A DNA stretch of 44,142 bases from Alphaproteobacteria bacterium (GTDB taxonomy: Bacteria > Pseudomonadota > Alphaproteobacteria > Micropepsales > Micropepsaceae): positions 1 through 44,142 of the forward strand of contig JANYAR010000182.1 in assembly GCA_025361185.1 (NCBI GenBank), in the 5' to 3' direction. Every line of letters starts with the position of its first letter. Within the stretch, counting starts at the first letter, position 1. Below are positions 1 to 9,309 of this stretch, one piece after another. A program made the translations under genes and the position numbers. The notes beneath the pieces are model-generated. The model saw only the letters and a list, made by a program, of their open reading frames with translations. It did no database searches and had not been told where the DNA came from.

Positions 1-141
1 GAGATGGTGATGCCGGGGGACAATATCTCGGTGGAAGTCGAGCTGATTGTTCCGATCGCGATGGAAGAGAAGCTGCGCTTCGCCATTCGCGAAGGTGGCC
101 GCACCGTCGGTGCCGGCGTCGTCGCAAAGATCTTGAAGTAA
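1..141 (+). CDS. tuf: elongation factor Tu, C-terminal end (partial)
   Basis: This is the 3' end of tuf, open from the window edge to a TAA at 139-141. The 46 visible residues run from EMVMPGDN through [13 protein letters not shown] to a terminal K. They match the third beta-barrel domain of EF-Tu, which delivers aminoacyl-tRNA to the ribosome as a GTP complex. The GTPase domain lies outside the window. The position directly upstream of rpsJ, with a 29-base gap, is the usual one for the tuf copy in the str-S10 cluster. The identification rests on this conserved tail and the context. Confidence 0.95.
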   Translation, partial: EMVMPGDNISVEVELIVPIAMEEKLRFAIREGGRTVGAGVVAKILK

Positions 142-170
142 ATCAGGCCGGATATCGAAGGATCAATCCC

Positions 171-479
171 ATGCAAAGTCAGAATATCCGCATCCGGCTC
201 AAAGCCTTCGATCACCGGATTCTCGACAATTCGACGCGAGAGATCGTCAACACGGCCAAGCGCACCGGCGCCCAGGTGAGGGGCCCGATTCCGCTCCCCA
301 CCGGCATCGAGCGCTTTACCGTCAACCGCTCGGCCCATGTCGACAAGAAAAGCCGCGAACAGTTCGAAATCCGGACGCATAAGCGTCTGCTCGACATCAT
401 CGAGCCCACGCCGCAGACCGTCGATGCTTTGATGAAGCTCGATCTGGCTGCCGGTGTGGACGTCGAAATCAAGTTGTAA
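171..479 (+). CDS. rpsJ: 30S ribosomal protein uS10
   Basis: The 102-residue product is full length for uS10, a protein of the 30S head. In E. coli it also pairs with NusB in transcription antitermination. The start [19 protein letters not shown] and the end VDVEIKL are typical of the family. The ATG follows a purine-rich stretch (GAAGGA) about eight bases upstream. It is the first gene of the S10 block, 29 bases after tuf. No promoter is evident in that gap, so read-through from tuf is likely. rplC begins 10 bases after its stop. Confidence 0.98.
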   Translation: MQSQNIRIRLKAFDHRILDNSTREIVNTAKRTGAQVRGPIPLPTGIERFTVNRSAHVDKKSREQFEIRTHKRLLDIIEPTPQTVDALMKLDLAAGVDVEIKL

Positions 480-489
480 GGAGCGTCAG

Positions 490-1236
490 GTGCGCACAGG
501 CGTCATCACGCAGAAGATCGGTATGACCCGTCTGTTTTTGGCAGACGGTACGCATGTTCCGGTCACCGTTCTGAAGCTCGACGGCTGCGCCGTCGTGGCG
601 ATCCGAAATCAGGAGAAGGACGGCTATACCGCCGTCCAGCTCGGTTCGGGCTTTGCCAAGCCGAAGAACACCCCGAAGGCGGAGCGCGGCCATTTTGCCA
701 AGGCTGAAATCGAACCTCGCCGCAAGGTCGCGGAATTCCGCGTCGATGCCGGCAACCTGCTGGAAGTGGGCGACCTGCTGCAGGCCGACCATTTCGTGCC
801 GGGCCAGAAGGTGGACGTCACCGGCGTTTCCATCGGCCGCGGCTTCACCGGCGCGATGAAGCGCTGGAACTTTGCCGGCCTGGAAGCCTCGCATGGCGTC
901 TCCATCTCTCACCGTTCGCTCGGCGGTACCGGCGGGCGCCAGGATCCGGGCAAGACCTTCAAGAACAAGAAGATGCACGGCCATTACGGCGACGAAAACA
1001 TCACCACCCAGAATTTGGAAGTGGCGAAGGTCGATGTCGAACGCGGCTTGATCATGATCCGCGGCGCGGTGCCCGGTTCCAAGGGTGGCTGGGTGATGGT
1101 GCGCGATGCCGTCAAGCGGCCGCACAAGGGCGTGCCGATGCCGGCTTCCGTCAAGAAGCGCGCCAGTGCTGCAGCGGCCCCCGCCGAAGCACAGGCCGCC
1201 GAACAGAATGCCTCATCTAACGAGGCTGGGGCATAA
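490..1236 (+). CDS. rplC: 50S ribosomal protein uL3
   Basis: uL3 nucleates 23S rRNA folding and reaches the peptidyl-transferase centre. I start it at GTG 490, giving 248 residues that begin with [15 protein letters not shown]. An AAGGAG ribosome-binding site at 478-483 sits six bases upstream. The in-frame ATG at 454 lies inside rpsJ and gives no uL3-like sequence. The loop [18 protein letters not shown] contains the glutamine that is methylated in E. coli L3. The C-terminus carries an Ala-rich tail of about 25 residues after the conserved core. The gap to rplD is three bases. Confidence 0.97.
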   Translation: MRTGVITQKIGMTRLFLADGTHVPVTVLKLDGCAVVAIRNQEKDGYTAVQLGSGFAKPKNTPKAERGHFAKAEIEPRRKVAEFRVDAGNLLEVGDLLQADHFVPGQKVDVTGVSIGRGFTGAMKRWNFAGLEASHGVSISHRSLGGTGGRQDPGKTFKNKKMHGHYGDENITTQNLEVAKVDVERGLIMIRGAVPGSKGGWVMVRDAVKRPHKGVPMPASVKKRASAAAAPAEAQAAEQNASSNEAGA

Positions 1237-1239
1237 GCG

Positions 1240-1857
1240 ATGAAAACCAAAGTCCTCAATCTTGACAACAAGGCCGCCGGCGACGTCGAGCTGAACGACG
1301 CCATCTTCGGCCTGGAACCGCGCCAGGACCTGATCCAGCGCGTGGTGGTGTGGCAACTCGCCAAGCGCCGCAGCGGTCAGCACCAGGTGTTGACCCGCGG
1401 CGAGGTCAACCGCACCAAGCATCGTTTCGGCAAGCAGAAGGGCGGCGGTACCGCCCGTCACGGCGCCCGTTCGGCTCCGCTGTTCGTGGGCGGCGCCAAG
1501 GCGATGGGCCCGGTCAATCACTCCCATGAGTTCGACTTGCCCAAGAAGGTCAAGGCGCTCGGCCTGAAGCACGCTCTGTCGTCCAAGGCCAAGGCTGGTT
1601 CGATCGTCATTCTCGACGAAGCCAAGTCCAAGGACATCAAGACGGGCGCGCTGGCCAAGCAGTTCGACAAGATGAAGCTCGGCCGCGCTTTGGTGGTCGA
1701 TGGCGAGTTCGACAAGAACTTCCAGCTCTCCGCCCGCAATCTGGCCAATGTGGCGCTGCTGCCCGTGGCTGGCATCAACGTCTATGACATCATGAAGAGC
1801 GACAAGCTGGTCCTGACCACTGCCGCCGTCAAAGCGATCGAGGCGCGACTGGGATGA
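1240..1857 (+). CDS. rplD: 50S ribosomal protein uL4
   Basis: The 205 residues are the usual length for uL4. It has a globular domain on the 50S surface and a long loop lining the peptide exit tunnel. The loop motif is visible around residues 60-85 ([21 protein letters not shown]). In E. coli this protein represses its own operon through the S10 leader. That leader, if one exists here, lies upstream of tuf or is absent, since nothing like it is seen before rpsJ. The stop overlaps the rplW start by four bases (ATGA), suggesting translational coupling. Confidence 0.97.
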   Translation: MKTKVLNLDNKAAGDVELNDAIFGLEPRQDLIQRVVVWQLAKRRSGQHQVLTRGEVNRTKHRFGKQKGGGTARHGARSAPLFVGGAKAMGPVNHSHEFDLPKKVKALGLKHALSSKAKAGSIVILDEAKSKDIKTGALAKQFDKMKLGRALVVDGEFDKNFQLSARNLANVALLPVAGINVYDIMKSDKLVLTTAAVKAIEARLG

Positions 1858-2141
1858 GCATCAATTATGGCGTGATCCTGTCACCCGTGATCACCGAAAA
1901 AGCGACGCGCATGACCGAGTCCAACCAGGTCGTGTTCCGCGTCACGCTCGACGCCACCAAGCCCGCCATCGCCAAGGCCGTGTCCGACCTGTTCAAGGTC
2001 AAGGTCAAGGCGGTGAACACGATCATCGTCAAGGGCAAGCGCAAGGCATCGCGCGGCAAGGCCTATACGCGTTCCGACATCAAGAAAGCGATCGTGACCC
2101 TGGAAGAGGGCCACCAGATCGACATCACAACGGGTCTCTAA
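1854..2141 (+). CDS. rplW: 50S ribosomal protein uL23
   Basis: uL23 sits at the exit of the peptide tunnel and is the docking site for trigger factor and SRP. The 95-residue product is full length. It starts near the conserved segment [16 protein letters not shown] and ends with a basic loop and a short beta strand. The start codon overlaps the rplD stop by four bases, and rplB follows after three bases. Nothing in it departs from the family. Confidence 0.97.
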   Translation: MSINYGVILSPVITEKATRMTESNQVVFRVTLDATKPAIAKAVSDLFKVKVKAVNTIIVKGKRKASRGKAYTRSDIKKAIVTLEEGHQIDITTGL

Positions 2142-2144
2142 GCC

Positions 2145-2981
2145 ATGGCTCTGAAACAATATAAGCCCAGGACTCCCGGCACCCGCCAGCTGGTGCTGGT
2201 GGACCGTTCCGAATTGCACAAGGGCGGCCCGATCAAGGCGCTGACCGAAGGCAAGACCTCCAAGGGCGGCCGCAACAATACCGGGCGCATCGTGGTGCGT
2301 TACCAGGGCGGCGGTCACAAGCAGCGCTATCGCCTGATCGATTTCAAGCGCAACAAGTTCAATGAGCCCGCGACCGTCGAGCGCATGGAATATGACCCCA
2401 ATCGCACCGCCTTTATCGCGCTGATCAAGTACAAGGACGGCACGCTCAACTACATCCTGGCGCCGCAGCGCCTGAATGTCGGCGACAGCGTGGTGTCGGG
2501 CGAGAAGGTCGACATCAAGGTCGGCAACGCCATGCCGCTGAGCGCCATGCCGGTCGGCACCATCGTCCACAATATCGAGATGAAGCCGGGCAAGGGCGGC
2601 CAGGTGGCGCGCAGCGCCGGCGCCTATGCCCAGTATCTGGGCCGCGATGCCGGTTATGCGCTGATCCGCCTGAATTCATCGGAAGTGCGCAAGATTCCGC
2701 TGACCTGCATGGCCACGGTGGGCGCGGTGTCCAACCCCGACCATATGAACGAAGTGATCGGCAAGGCCGGCCGCAATGTCTGGAAGGGCAAGCGCCCCCA
2801 TGTCCGTGGCACCGCGATGAACCCGATTGACCATCCCCATGGCGGCGGCGAAGGCCGCACCAAGGGCGGCCGCCATCCGGTCACGCCCTGGGGCAAGCCC
2901 ACCAAGGGCGGCAAGACGCGCAAGAACAAGCGGACCACGAAGTTCATCGTGCGGACGCGCAAAGGCAAGGCAAGCACATGA
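2145..2981 (+). CDS. rplB: 50S ribosomal protein uL2
   Basis: At 278 residues this is full-length uL2, which binds domain IV of 23S rRNA, helps join the subunits and supports peptidyl-transferase activity. The conserved C-terminal segment [20 protein letters not shown] contains the histidine equivalent to E. coli His229. The fold of an OB domain, an SH3-like domain and a basic tail ending in RTRKGKAST is complete. Its last four bases are shared with the start of rpsS. Confidence 0.98.
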   Translation: MALKQYKPRTPGTRQLVLVDRSELHKGGPIKALTEGKTSKGGRNNTGRIVVRYQGGGHKQRYRLIDFKRNKFNEPATVERMEYDPNRTAFIALIKYKDGTLNYILAPQRLNVGDSVVSGEKVDIKVGNAMPLSAMPVGTIVHNIEMKPGKGGQVARSAGAYAQYLGRDAGYALIRLNSSEVRKIPLTCMATVGAVSNPDHMNEVIGKAGRNVWKGKRPHVRGTAMNPIDHPHGGGEGRTKGGRHPVTPWGKPTKGGKTRKNKRTTKFIVRTRKGKAST

Positions 2982-3262
2982 CCCGTTCCGTTTGGAAAGG
3001 CCCGTTCGTCGACGGTTACATACTGAAGAAGGCGGAAGCCGCTCGCGCCTCCGGCCGAAAGGATGTGATCAAGACCTGGTCGCGCCGTTCCACCATCCTG
3101 CCGCAGTTCGTCGGCATCACCTTCGGCGTTTATAACGGCCACAAGCACATTCCCGTGCTGGTGACCGAAGACATGGTCGGTCACAAGCTGGGCGAATTCT
3201 CGCCCACACGTACCTTCCACGGCCATACCGGCGCCGGCGACAAGAAGGCGAAGAGGGCTTAA
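2978..3262 (+). CDS. rpsS: 30S ribosomal protein uS19
   Basis: uS19 lies in the 30S head, pairs with uS13 and contacts the A-site region and the 50S subunit. The 94-residue product begins [19 protein letters not shown] and contains the family signature around [19 protein letters not shown], followed by [20 protein letters not shown]. It overlaps rplB by four bases and abuts rplV with no gap. Length and sequence are typical. Confidence 0.97.
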   Translation: MTRSVWKGPFVDGYILKKAEAARASGRKDVIKTWSRRSTILPQFVGITFGVYNGHKHIPVLVTEDMVGHKLGEFSPTRTFHGHTGAGDKKAKRA

Positions 3263-3784
3263 ATGGGCAAGGACTCCCGCGCGCGCGTGCTGGCCGACCA
3301 TCAGGCGATGGCGATTGCCCGCAATATCCGTGTTTCTCCCCGCAAGCTGAACCTGGTGGCGCAGCAGATCCGCGGCCAGAGGGTCGATCGCGCCCTGAAC
3401 GTGCTGACCTTCTCGCAGAAGCGTATCGCCGGTGTCGTCAAGAAGGCGCTGCAGTCGGCCATCGCCAATGCCGAGAACAATCACGACCTGGATGTCGATG
3501 ACTTGGTGGTCAAGGAAGCCAGCGTCGGCAAGAATTTGGTGATGAAACGCTTCCATGCGCGCGCGCGCGGCAATGCCGGCGGCATCGAGAAATTCTTCAG
3601 CCAGCTCACCATCATCGTCGAAGAAAAGCGCGAGGAAGCGCCGAAGAAAGAAGAAGCCAAGGCCGCCGCGCCGAAAGGCAAGACGGAAGGCAAGACGGAA
3701 GGCAAGACTGCCGGCAAAAAGACTTCGGGCAAAGCGCCCGCGAAGAAACCTGCGGCCAAAAAGGCCAAGAAGGAAACCGCCTAA
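3263..3784 (+). CDS. rplV: 50S ribosomal protein uL22 with Lys/Ala-rich tail
   Basis: uL22 contributes the beta-hairpin that narrows the peptide exit tunnel together with uL4. The conserved core covers about residues 12-128, including [20 protein letters not shown] and the hairpin region ending in [10 protein letters not shown]. The full product is 173 residues, some 45 more than the usual 110-130. The excess is a Lys/Ala/Gly/Glu tail containing the iterated unit GKTE. The tail DNA holds a 12-base repeat at 3677-3712 (two exact copies and one partial). ATG 3263 directly follows the rpsS stop, and the rplV stop shares one base with the rpsC start. Confidence 0.95.
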   Translation: MGKDSRARVLADHQAMAIARNIRVSPRKLNLVAQQIRGQRVDRALNVLTFSQKRIAGVVKKALQSAIANAENNHDLDVDDLVVKEASVGKNLVMKRFHARARGNAGGIEKFFSQLTIIVEEKREEAPKKEEAKAAAPKGKTEGKTEGKTAGKKTSGKAPAKKPAAKKAKKETA

Positions 3785-4515
3785 TGGGTCAGAAAGTTAA
3801 TCCGACCGGACTGCGCCTCGGCATCAACCGCACGTGGGACTCGCGCTGGTATGCGGGCAAGCGCGAATACGGCAAGCTGCTGCAGGAAGACATCAAGATC
3901 CGCGAATATCTCAGCGACAAGCTGAAGGCCGCGGGCGTCTCGCGCGTCATCATCGAGCGTCCCCACAAGAAGTGCCGCGTCACCATCCACTCGGCCCGTC
4001 CGGGCGTGGTGATCGGCAAGAAGGGCGCCGACATCGAAAAGCTGAAGAGCGACGTCCAGAAGTTCACCGCCGACGAGGTGCATCTGAACATCGTGGAAAT
4101 CCGCAAGCCGGAAGTTGATTCCAAGCTGGTCGCCGAGAATATCGCCCAGCAGCTGGAACGCCGGGTCGCGTTCCGCCGCGTGATGAAGCGTTCGGTGCAG
4201 ACCGCCATGCGCCTGGGCGCGCTGGGCATCCGTATCACCTGTTCGGGCCGTCTGGGCGGCGCGGAAATCGCGCGCGTGGAATGGTACCGCGAAGGGCGCG
4301 TGCCGCTGCATACCTTGCGCGCCGATATCGACTATGGCGTCGCCACGGCTTTCACCACCTATGGCACCTGCGGCGTCAAGGTCTGGATCTTCAAGGGCGA
4401 GATCATGGAGCACGATCCCTTCGCCACCGAGAGGCGCCAGGCCGAAGCAGCCGAAAGCGGCAACCGTCCGCCCAGAGAACGTGAGCGCGAACGCGCTCCC
4501 GCCGTCGCGGAGTAA
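3784..4515 (+). CDS. rpsC: 30S ribosomal protein uS3
   Basis: uS3 forms part of the mRNA entry channel and has helicase-like activity with uS4 and uS5. The 243-residue product begins [20 protein letters not shown]. It has a KH domain with the GxxG-type motif in [15 protein letters not shown] (about residues 74-88) and the C-terminal S3 domain. The final 30 residues are an Arg/Glu-rich tail, common in the alphaproteobacterial form. The start shares one base with the rplV stop, and rplP follows after 12 bases. Confidence 0.97.
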   Translation: MGQKVNPTGLRLGINRTWDSRWYAGKREYGKLLQEDIKIREYLSDKLKAAGVSRVIIERPHKKCRVTIHSARPGVVIGKKGADIEKLKSDVQKFTADEVHLNIVEIRKPEVDSKLVAENIAQQLERRVAFRRVMKRSVQTAMRLGALGIRITCSGRLGGAEIARVEWYREGRVPLHTLRADIDYGVATAFTTYGTCGVKVWIFKGEIMEHDPFATERRQAEAAESGNRPPRERERERAPAVAE

Positions 4516-4527
4516 AAGAGAACAACC

Positions 4528-4941
4528 ATGCTGTCACCCAAACGCACGAAATTCCGCAAGCAGTTCAAGGGCCGTATCCACGGCGCCTCGAAGGCAGGCA
4601 CCACCTTGAATTTCGGCGCCTATGGCCTCAAGGCCCTGGAGCCGGAACGCCTGAACGCGCGCGAGATCGAGGCGGCGCGCCGCGCCATTACCCGCCAGAT
4701 GAAGCGCGCGGGGCGCGTGTGGATTCGCATCTTCCCGGATGTGCCGGTGTCCAAGAAGCCGGCCGAAGTCCGCATGGGTTCGGGCAAGGGCGCGCCGGAA
4801 TTCTGGGTCGCCAAGGTCAAGCCGGGCCGCATTCTGTTCGAGATCGATGGTGTGGATCTGGCGACCGCCAAGGAAGCCATGCGTCTGGGCCAGGCCAAGC
4901 TTTCCATCGCGACCAAGTTCGTCGCGCGCAGCGGATTGTGA
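4528..4941 (+). CDS. rplP: 50S ribosomal protein uL16
   Basis: uL16 assembles late on the 50S subunit and contacts the elbow of A-site tRNA. The 137-residue product starts [17 protein letters not shown] and includes the signature [20 protein letters not shown] and the conserved [19 protein letters not shown]. Length is standard. It lies between rpsC and rpmC with gaps of 12 and 10 bases. Confidence 0.97.
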   Translation: MLSPKRTKFRKQFKGRIHGASKAGTTLNFGAYGLKALEPERLNAREIEAARRAITRQMKRAGRVWIRIFPDVPVSKKPAEVRMGSGKGAPEFWVAKVKPGRILFEIDGVDLATAKEAMRLGQAKLSIATKFVARSGL

Positions 4942-4951
4942 GGAACTGAAG

Positions 4952-5224
4952 ATGGCTAAAGCTAAGAAAGCTGCCCCGAAGAAGTCCGCTAAGAAGACGA
5001 CCGCCGTCAAGGCGGCGTCGAAGGGCGACGACTTCCGCGCCAAGAGTGCCGACGAGCTGAACAGCCAGCTCTCGAACCTGCAGAAAGAGCAGTTCAACCT
5101 GCGCTTTCAGCGCGCCAACGGCCAGGTCGACAATACCGGCCGCATCCGCGTGTTGCGCCGCGATATCGCGCGCATCCAGACCGTTCTCACCGAGCAGCGC
5201 CGCGCTGCCCAGGCCAAGGGTTAA
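4952..5224 (+). CDS. rpmC: 50S ribosomal protein uL29, N-terminally extended
   Basis: uL29 sits beside uL23 at the tunnel exit. I start it at ATG 4952, giving 90 residues. The conserved two-helix core begins near residue 26 ([15 protein letters not shown]) and includes [14 protein letters not shown] and [17 protein letters not shown]. About 24 residues precede this core and are almost all Lys, Ala, Ser and Thr. There is no Met, and I see no other good start, between that extension and the core, so the extension appears to be translated. Usual uL29 is 60-70 residues. AGGA at 4941-4944 is a weak ribosome-binding site. Confidence 0.93.
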   Translation: MAKAKKAAPKKSAKKTTAVKAASKGDDFRAKSADELNSQLSNLQKEQFNLRFQRANGQVDNTGRIRVLRRDIARIQTVLTEQRRAAQAKG

Positions 5225-5228
5225 GACC

Positions 5229-5468
5229 ATGCCGAAACGAATCCTTCAGGGCACCGTCGTCAGCGATAAGAACAAGAAGACCGTCGTGGTGAAGGTGGAG
5301 CGCCGCTTCATCCATCCGGTGATGGGCAAGACCGTGCGCCGTTCGAAGAAATATCACGCCCATGACGAAAAGGGCGAGTTCAAGATCGGTGATGTCGTAC
5401 GCATTCAGGAATGCCGGCCTCTTTCCAAGCTCAAGAGCTGGGAAGTGCTGGAACGCGTCAGCAAGTAA
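5229..5468 (+). CDS. rpsQ: 30S ribosomal protein uS17
   Basis: uS17 is an early-binding 30S protein with an OB fold that organises the 5' and central 16S domains. The 79-residue product begins [20 protein letters not shown] and contains the signature [10 protein letters not shown] followed by [14 protein letters not shown]. It is full length and starts four bases after rpmC. The 24-base gap to rplN contains a clear ribosome-binding site (AAGGAG) for the next gene. Confidence 0.97.
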   Translation: MPKRILQGTVVSDKNKKTVVVKVERRFIHPVMGKTVRRSKKYHAHDEKGEFKIGDVVRIQECRPLSKLKSWEVLERVSK

Positions 5469-5492
5469 GCGGCGCGATAAGGAGTTGAAGTC

Positions 5493-5861
5493 ATGATTCA
5501 GATGTCCACAGAACTCGACGTCGCCGACAATTCCGGCGCCAAGAGCGTGATGTGCATCAAGGTGTTGGGCGGTTCGCACCGCCGCTACGCCGATGTCGGC
5601 GACATCATTGTGGTGTCGGTCAAGGAAGCCATTCCGCGCGGCCGCGTGAAGAAGGGCGAGGTTCTCAAGGCCGTGGTGGTCAGAACCGCCAAGGGCGTGC
5701 GCCGTCCCGATGGCAGCCTGATCCGTTTCGACGGCAATGCCGCGGTACTGGTGAACGCGCAGGGCGAACCGATCGGCACCCGCATCTTCGGACCGGTGAC
5801 CCGCGAGCTGCGCAACAAGGGTCAGATGAAGATCATTTCGCTCGCCCCGGAGGTTCTGTGA
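5493..5861 (+). CDS. rplN: 50S ribosomal protein uL14
   Basis: uL14 forms intersubunit bridges and is the docking site for the silencing factor RsfS. The 122 residues are the invariant family length, beginning [20 protein letters not shown] and ending IISLAPEVL. An AAGGAG sequence lies nine to ten bases upstream of the ATG. The TGA stop shares its last base with the ATG of rplX. Confidence 0.98.
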   Translation: MIQMSTELDVADNSGAKSVMCIKVLGGSHRRYADVGDIIVVSVKEAIPRGRVKKGEVLKAVVVRTAKGVRRPDGSLIRFDGNAAVLVNAQGEPIGTRIFGPVTRELRNKGQMKIISLAPEVL

Positions 5862-6175
5862 TGAGCAATATCCGCAAGGGTGACAGCGTCATCGTCATTT
5901 CCGGCAGCGACAAGGGCAAGAAGGGCTCTGTGCTGAAAGTGTTCCCCAAGGAAAATCGGGCTTTGGTCCAGGGCGTCAATCTGGTCAAGCGCCATCAGCG
6001 CCAGACCCAGACGCAGCAGGCCGGGATCGTGACCAAGGAAGCACGCATCCATCTTTCGAATATCGCGCATGTCGATCCCAAGTCGGGCAAGGCCACGCGC
6101 ATTGGAGCCAAGACGCTGGGCGACGGCCGCAAGGTCCGCTTTGCGAAGAAGTCGGGTGAGGTCATCGATGTCTGA
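5861..6175 (+). CDS. rplX: 50S ribosomal protein uL24
   Basis: uL24 is an assembly-initiator protein that binds the 5' end of 23S rRNA near the tunnel exit. I start it at ATG 5861, which overlaps the rplN stop by one base and gives 104 residues. The KOW motif is at the N-terminus ([19 protein letters not shown]), followed by the loop [17 protein letters not shown]. Longer in-frame starts would run back through rplN and give no family similarity. Its stop overlaps the rplE start by eight bases. Confidence 0.96.
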   Translation: MSNIRKGDSVIVISGSDKGKKGSVLKVFPKENRALVQGVNLVKRHQRQTQTQQAGIVTKEARIHLSNIAHVDPKSGKATRIGAKTLGDGRKVRFAKKSGEVIDV

Positions 6176-6851
6176 CGCAGGTAGCAAGAACAGAAACCCG
6201 CAAGAGGCCGCTAGGGCCGATGCGAAGGCAGCCAAGGCGAGCAAGCGCCGTGAAGTGAACACCGGCACGCAAGTATCGGTAGGCGAGCACGCGCGCGAGG
6301 CCGGTTATGTGCCGCGCTTCAAGAAGCGCTACCACGACACCATCAAGCCCGCTTTGATGCAGAAGTTCGGTTACAAGAACGTCCTGCAGGTGCCGAAGCT
6401 GAACAAGGTCGTGCTGAATATCGGCGCGGGCGAGGCGGCTTCCGACGGTAAGAAGATCCTGCAGGCGGTGAACGACCTGACCGCCATTGCCGGCCAGAAG
6501 TCGGTGCAGACTCGCGCCAAGAAGGCGATCGCGACCTTCAAGATCCGCGAAGGTCTGCCGATCGGCGCCAAGGTCACCTTGCGCGGCGATGTGATGTACG
6601 AATTTGTCGACCGCCTGATTACCACGGCGCTGCCGCGCGTGCGCGACTTTCGGGGCGTCAACCCCAAGTCGTTCGATGGCCGCGGCAATTACGCGATGGG
6701 CATGAAGGAACACGTCGTGTTCCTGGAAATCGACTATGACAAGACGGAATCGGTGTGGGGAATGGACATTGTGTTCAACACCTCCGCGAAGACCGACGAG
6801 GAAGCCAAGGCTTTGCTCGAAGGCTTCCAGTTCCCCTTCACGAAGAATTGA
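6168..6851 (+). CDS. rplE: 50S ribosomal protein uL5, N-terminally extended
   Basis: uL5 binds 5S rRNA, contacts P-site tRNA and forms a bridge to uS13. The conserved domain begins near residue 45 ([20 protein letters not shown]) and runs to the end FQFPFTKN. From ATG 6168 the product is 227 residues, about 45 more than the usual 180-185. The extension is rich in Ala, Lys, Arg and Glu. The ATG overlaps the rplX stop by eight bases, compatible with coupling. A GTG at 6255 or 6309 could give a shorter product, but neither has an obvious ribosome-binding site, so the start is the uncertain part. Confidence 0.9.
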   Translation: MSDAGSKNRNPQEAARADAKAAKASKRREVNTGTQVSVGEHAREAGYVPRFKKRYHDTIKPALMQKFGYKNVLQVPKLNKVVLNIGAGEAASDGKKILQAVNDLTAIAGQKSVQTRAKKAIATFKIREGLPIGAKVTLRGDVMYEFVDRLITTALPRVRDFRGVNPKSFDGRGNYAMGMKEHVVFLEIDYDKTESVWGMDIVFNTSAKTDEEAKALLEGFQFPFTKN

Positions 6852-6861
6852 GGCGCTAGAC

Positions 6862-7167
6862 ATGGCGAAGACTTCCCAGATCAACCGCAACAAGAAGCGC
6901 GAAAAGCTGGTGGCCCAATATGCCGGCCGGCGCGCCGAGCTGAAGAAGATTGCCGACGACATGAAGGTTCCCGCCGAAGACCGCTTTGCCGCGCGTCTGA
7001 AGCTGGCCAAGCTGCCGCGCAATTCTTCCAAGGTTCGCATCCACCATCGCTGCGAACTGTCGGGCCGCTCCAAGGGCTATTACCGCAAGGTGAAGATGTC
7101 TCGTATCGCGCTGCGGTCGCTTTCAAATTTCGGCCAGATCCCCGGTATGACCAAGGCGAGCTGGTAA
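6862..7167 (+). CDS. rpsN: 30S ribosomal protein uS14
   Basis: uS14 completes the 30S head near the A site. The product from ATG 6862 is 101 residues. This is the long form without the zinc-binding cysteine pairs; only one Cys is present, in HHRCELSGR. The C-terminal signature [20 protein letters not shown] and the end IPGMTKASW are typical of alphaproteobacteria. It lies 10 bases after rplE and 9 before rpsH. Confidence 0.96.
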   Translation: MAKTSQINRNKKREKLVAQYAGRRAELKKIADDMKVPAEDRFAARLKLAKLPRNSSKVRIHHRCELSGRSKGYYRKVKMSRIALRSLSNFGQIPGMTKASW

Positions 7168-7176
7168 GGAGAAGAC

Positions 7177-7569
7177 ATGATCATCGACCCGATTGGCGAT
7201 CTTCTGACTCGCATCCGCAATGGCCAGATGCGGCGCAAGGCCAAAATCAGTTCGCCCAACTCGCGCCTGCGCATCCGGCTGCTCGACGTGCTGCAGGCCG
7301 AAGGTTTCATCCGCGGCTATGCGGAAGTTGAGACCAAGGGGCACAAGGAGCTGGAAATCGAACTGAAATATCATGACGGCGAGCCGGTTATCCGCGAACT
7401 CAAGCGCATATCCACGCCCGGCCGCCGCGTTTATTCCTCTGTCAGCGAACTCAAGCCGCATCGTCAGGGTCTAGGTGTGTCCATCTTGTCCACGCCGCAG
7501 GGCGTGATGACGGACAACTCCGCCCGCGAGAAGAATGTCGGCGGCGAAGTTCTCTGTCAGGTGTTCTAA
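7177..7569 (+). CDS. rpsH: 30S ribosomal protein uS8
   Basis: uS8 binds helix 21 of 16S rRNA. In E. coli it also represses the spc operon by binding the L5 gene leader. The 130-residue product begins [20 protein letters not shown] and ends with the signature [20 protein letters not shown] and [15 protein letters not shown] lies 7-12 bases before the ATG. Length and sequence are ordinary. Confidence 0.97.
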   Translation: MIIDPIGDLLTRIRNGQMRRKAKISSPNSRLRIRLLDVLQAEGFIRGYAEVETKGHKELEIELKYHDGEPVIRELKRISTPGRRVYSSVSELKPHRQGLGVSILSTPQGVMTDNSAREKNVGGEVLCQVF

Positions 7570-7578
7570 GGAGCGACC

Positions 7579-8112
7579 ATGTCTCGTATTGGCAAAAAAG
7601 CGATCGCGCTCCCCAAGGGCGTCACCGCGTCGGTGGATGGGCAGACCGTCAAGGTCAAGGGTCCCAAGGGTGAACTCAGCGTCAAGCTGGTGGCGGAAGT
7701 CACCGCCACGGTCGATGACCATGGCATTCACGTGACGCCGCGCAAGGATATGGAGCGGGCGCCCCAGATGTGGGGATTGTCGCGCACCCTGGTCAACAAT
7801 CTGGTGAACGGCGTTACCACCGGCTTCACCCAGAAGCTGGAAATCCAGGGCGTCGGCTATCGCGCGGCGGTGCAGGGCAAGGTGCTGAACCTGCAGCTCG
7901 GCTTCAGTCATGATGTGCCGTATCAGATCCCGGCCGGCATCACTATCGTCACCGAAAAACCCACCATGATTTCGGTGTCGGGCATCGATAAGCAGCTGGT
8001 CGGCCAGGTCGCCGCCGAGATTCGTTCCTGGCGCCCACCGGAGCCCTATAAGGGCAAGGGCGTTCGTTATGAAGGCGAATATGTCCGCCGCAAGGAAGGC
8101 AAGAAGAAGTAA
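7579..8112 (+). CDS. rplF: 50S ribosomal protein uL6
   Basis: uL6 stabilises the factor-binding region near the sarcin-ricin loop. The 177-residue product has the usual two repeated domains, starting [20 protein letters not shown]. The C-terminal signature [20 protein letters not shown] is followed by a basic end. AAGGAG precedes the ATG. Its TAA shares one base with the rplR ATG. Confidence 0.97.
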   Translation: MSRIGKKAIALPKGVTASVDGQTVKVKGPKGELSVKLVAEVTATVDDHGIHVTPRKDMERAPQMWGLSRTLVNNLVNGVTTGFTQKLEIQGVGYRAAVQGKVLNLQLGFSHDVPYQIPAGITIVTEKPTMISVSGIDKQLVGQVAAEIRSWRPPEPYKGKGVRYEGEYVRRKEGKKK

Positions 8113-8459
8113 TGACCAAGGACCTCTTCAAGAAGCGCCAATCGCGCAACCGTCACCGCCTCACCACTCATGGCACGCGTCCGCGCCTGTCGGTGTTCCG
8201 TTCGGGCAGGCATATCTATGCCCAGGTCATCGACGATATTGGGGCCGTGACCTTGGCCAGCGCCTCGACCAACGAGAAGGACGGCAAGGAAGCCAAGTCC
8301 TGGAACGTGGACGCGGCCTCCAGCGTGGGTAAGAAGATCGCCGAACGCACCATTGCCAAGGGCGTCAAGCAGGTCATGTTCGACCGTGGCGGCTATATTT
8401 ATCATGGGCGCATCAAGGCGCTTGCAGATGCGGCCCGCGCGAGCGGCCTTGAGTTTTAA
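8112..8459 (+). CDS. rplR: 50S ribosomal protein uL18
   Basis: uL18 binds 5S rRNA and, with uL5, anchors it in the central protuberance. The 115-residue product has the family pattern [20 protein letters not shown] and ends [20 protein letters not shown] followed by ASGLEF. It overlaps rplF by one base, and rpsE begins 12 bases after its stop. Confidence 0.97.
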   Translation: MTKDLFKKRQSRNRHRLTTHGTRPRLSVFRSGRHIYAQVIDDIGAVTLASASTNEKDGKEAKSWNVDAASSVGKKIAERTIAKGVKQVMFDRGGYIYHGRIKALADAARASGLEF

Positions 8460-8471
8460 AAGGATAAACTG

Positions 8472-9074
8472 ATGGCACGCGAAGGACAGCAGCGGGACTC
8501 CAAGGAAGGCGGCGGACGTGATCGCGGCCGTGGCCGTGGCCGCGACAAGGAAGACCGCGACAGCGACCTGATCGACAAACTGGTGCACATCAATCGTGTC
8601 GCCAAGGTCGTCAAGGGTGGCCGCCGTTTCGGCTTCGCCGCCCTCGTGGTGGTGGGCGATGGCAATGGCCGCGTCGGCTTTGGCCATGGCAAGGCGCGCG
8701 AAGTGCCGGAAGCCATCCGCAAGGCGACCGACGCCGCCAAGCGCGCGCTGATCAAGATTCCGCTCAAGGATGGCCGCACCCTGCATCATGAAGTGCGCGG
8801 CCATCACGGCGCGGGCAAGGTTCTGGTCCGTCCCGCGCCGGCCGGTACCGGCATCATCGCCGGCGGCCCGATGCGCGCTGTGTTCGAGGCGCTGGGCGTG
8901 GGCGATGTCGTGTCCAAGTCGCTGGGCACGTCCAACCCCTACAACATGGTGCGCGCCACGTTTGACGCGCTGAAGAATCAGCAAAGTCCCCGCATGGTGG
9001 CAGCCCGCCGTGGGCGCAGCGTGTCGGAAATCTTGGCCCGCCGCGAAGACCCCACCGCCGAAGCGTCCGCCTAA
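8472..9074 (+). CDS. rpsE: 30S ribosomal protein uS5
   Basis: uS5 lines the mRNA entry site and affects decoding fidelity. The 200-residue product begins with an Arg/Gly/Asp-rich leader of about 35 residues. The S5 N-terminal double-stranded-RNA-binding-like domain follows ([20 protein letters not shown]) and then the C-terminal domain with [20 protein letters not shown]. An AAAAGGAT sequence lies just upstream of the ATG. The C-terminal tail of about 15 residues is slightly long but common in related bacteria. Confidence 0.97.
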   Translation: MAREGQQRDSKEGGGRDRGRGRGRDKEDRDSDLIDKLVHINRVAKVVKGGRRFGFAALVVVGDGNGRVGFGHGKAREVPEAIRKATDAAKRALIKIPLKDGRTLHHEVRGHHGAGKVLVRPAPAGTGIIAGGPMRAVFEALGVGDVVSKSLGTSNPYNMVRATFDALKNQQSPRMVAARRGRSVSEILARREDPTAEASA

Positions 9075-9096
9075 CAAGAGTTAAGAGAGAAAAGTC

Positions 9097-9306
9097 ATGG
9101 CCGAGAAAAAAGCAAAGACGGGCAAGACGGTTACGGTGCGCCAGATCCGCAGCGCCAACCGCAAGCCTGAAATTCAGGCCGCGACCCTGCGTGGGCTCGG
9201 CCTCGGCAAGATCCGCCGCACCCGTACCCTGGAAGATACTCCCTCGGTTCGCGGCATGATCCACGCGGTCAAGCACCTCGTCGAGATCGTCGAAGAAGGC
9301 AAGTAG
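9097..9306 (+). CDS. rpmD: 50S ribosomal protein uL30
   Basis: uL30 is a small 50S protein found in many but not all bacteria. The 69-residue product has the conserved segment [20 protein letters not shown], then [20 protein letters not shown] and a C-terminal helix [12 protein letters not shown]. Eight to ten lysine-rich residues precede the core. It is 22 bases after rpsE and three bases before rplO. Confidence 0.95.
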   Translation: MAEKKAKTGKTVTVRQIRSANRKPEIQAATLRGLGLGKIRRTRTLEDTPSVRGMIHAVKHLVEIVEEGK

Positions 9307-9309
9307 AAC

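Noticed and set aside
454..489. ATG 454 as the start of rplC
   Set aside because: It lies inside rpsJ and gives non-homologous residues; GTG 490 has the proper ribosome-binding site and family start.
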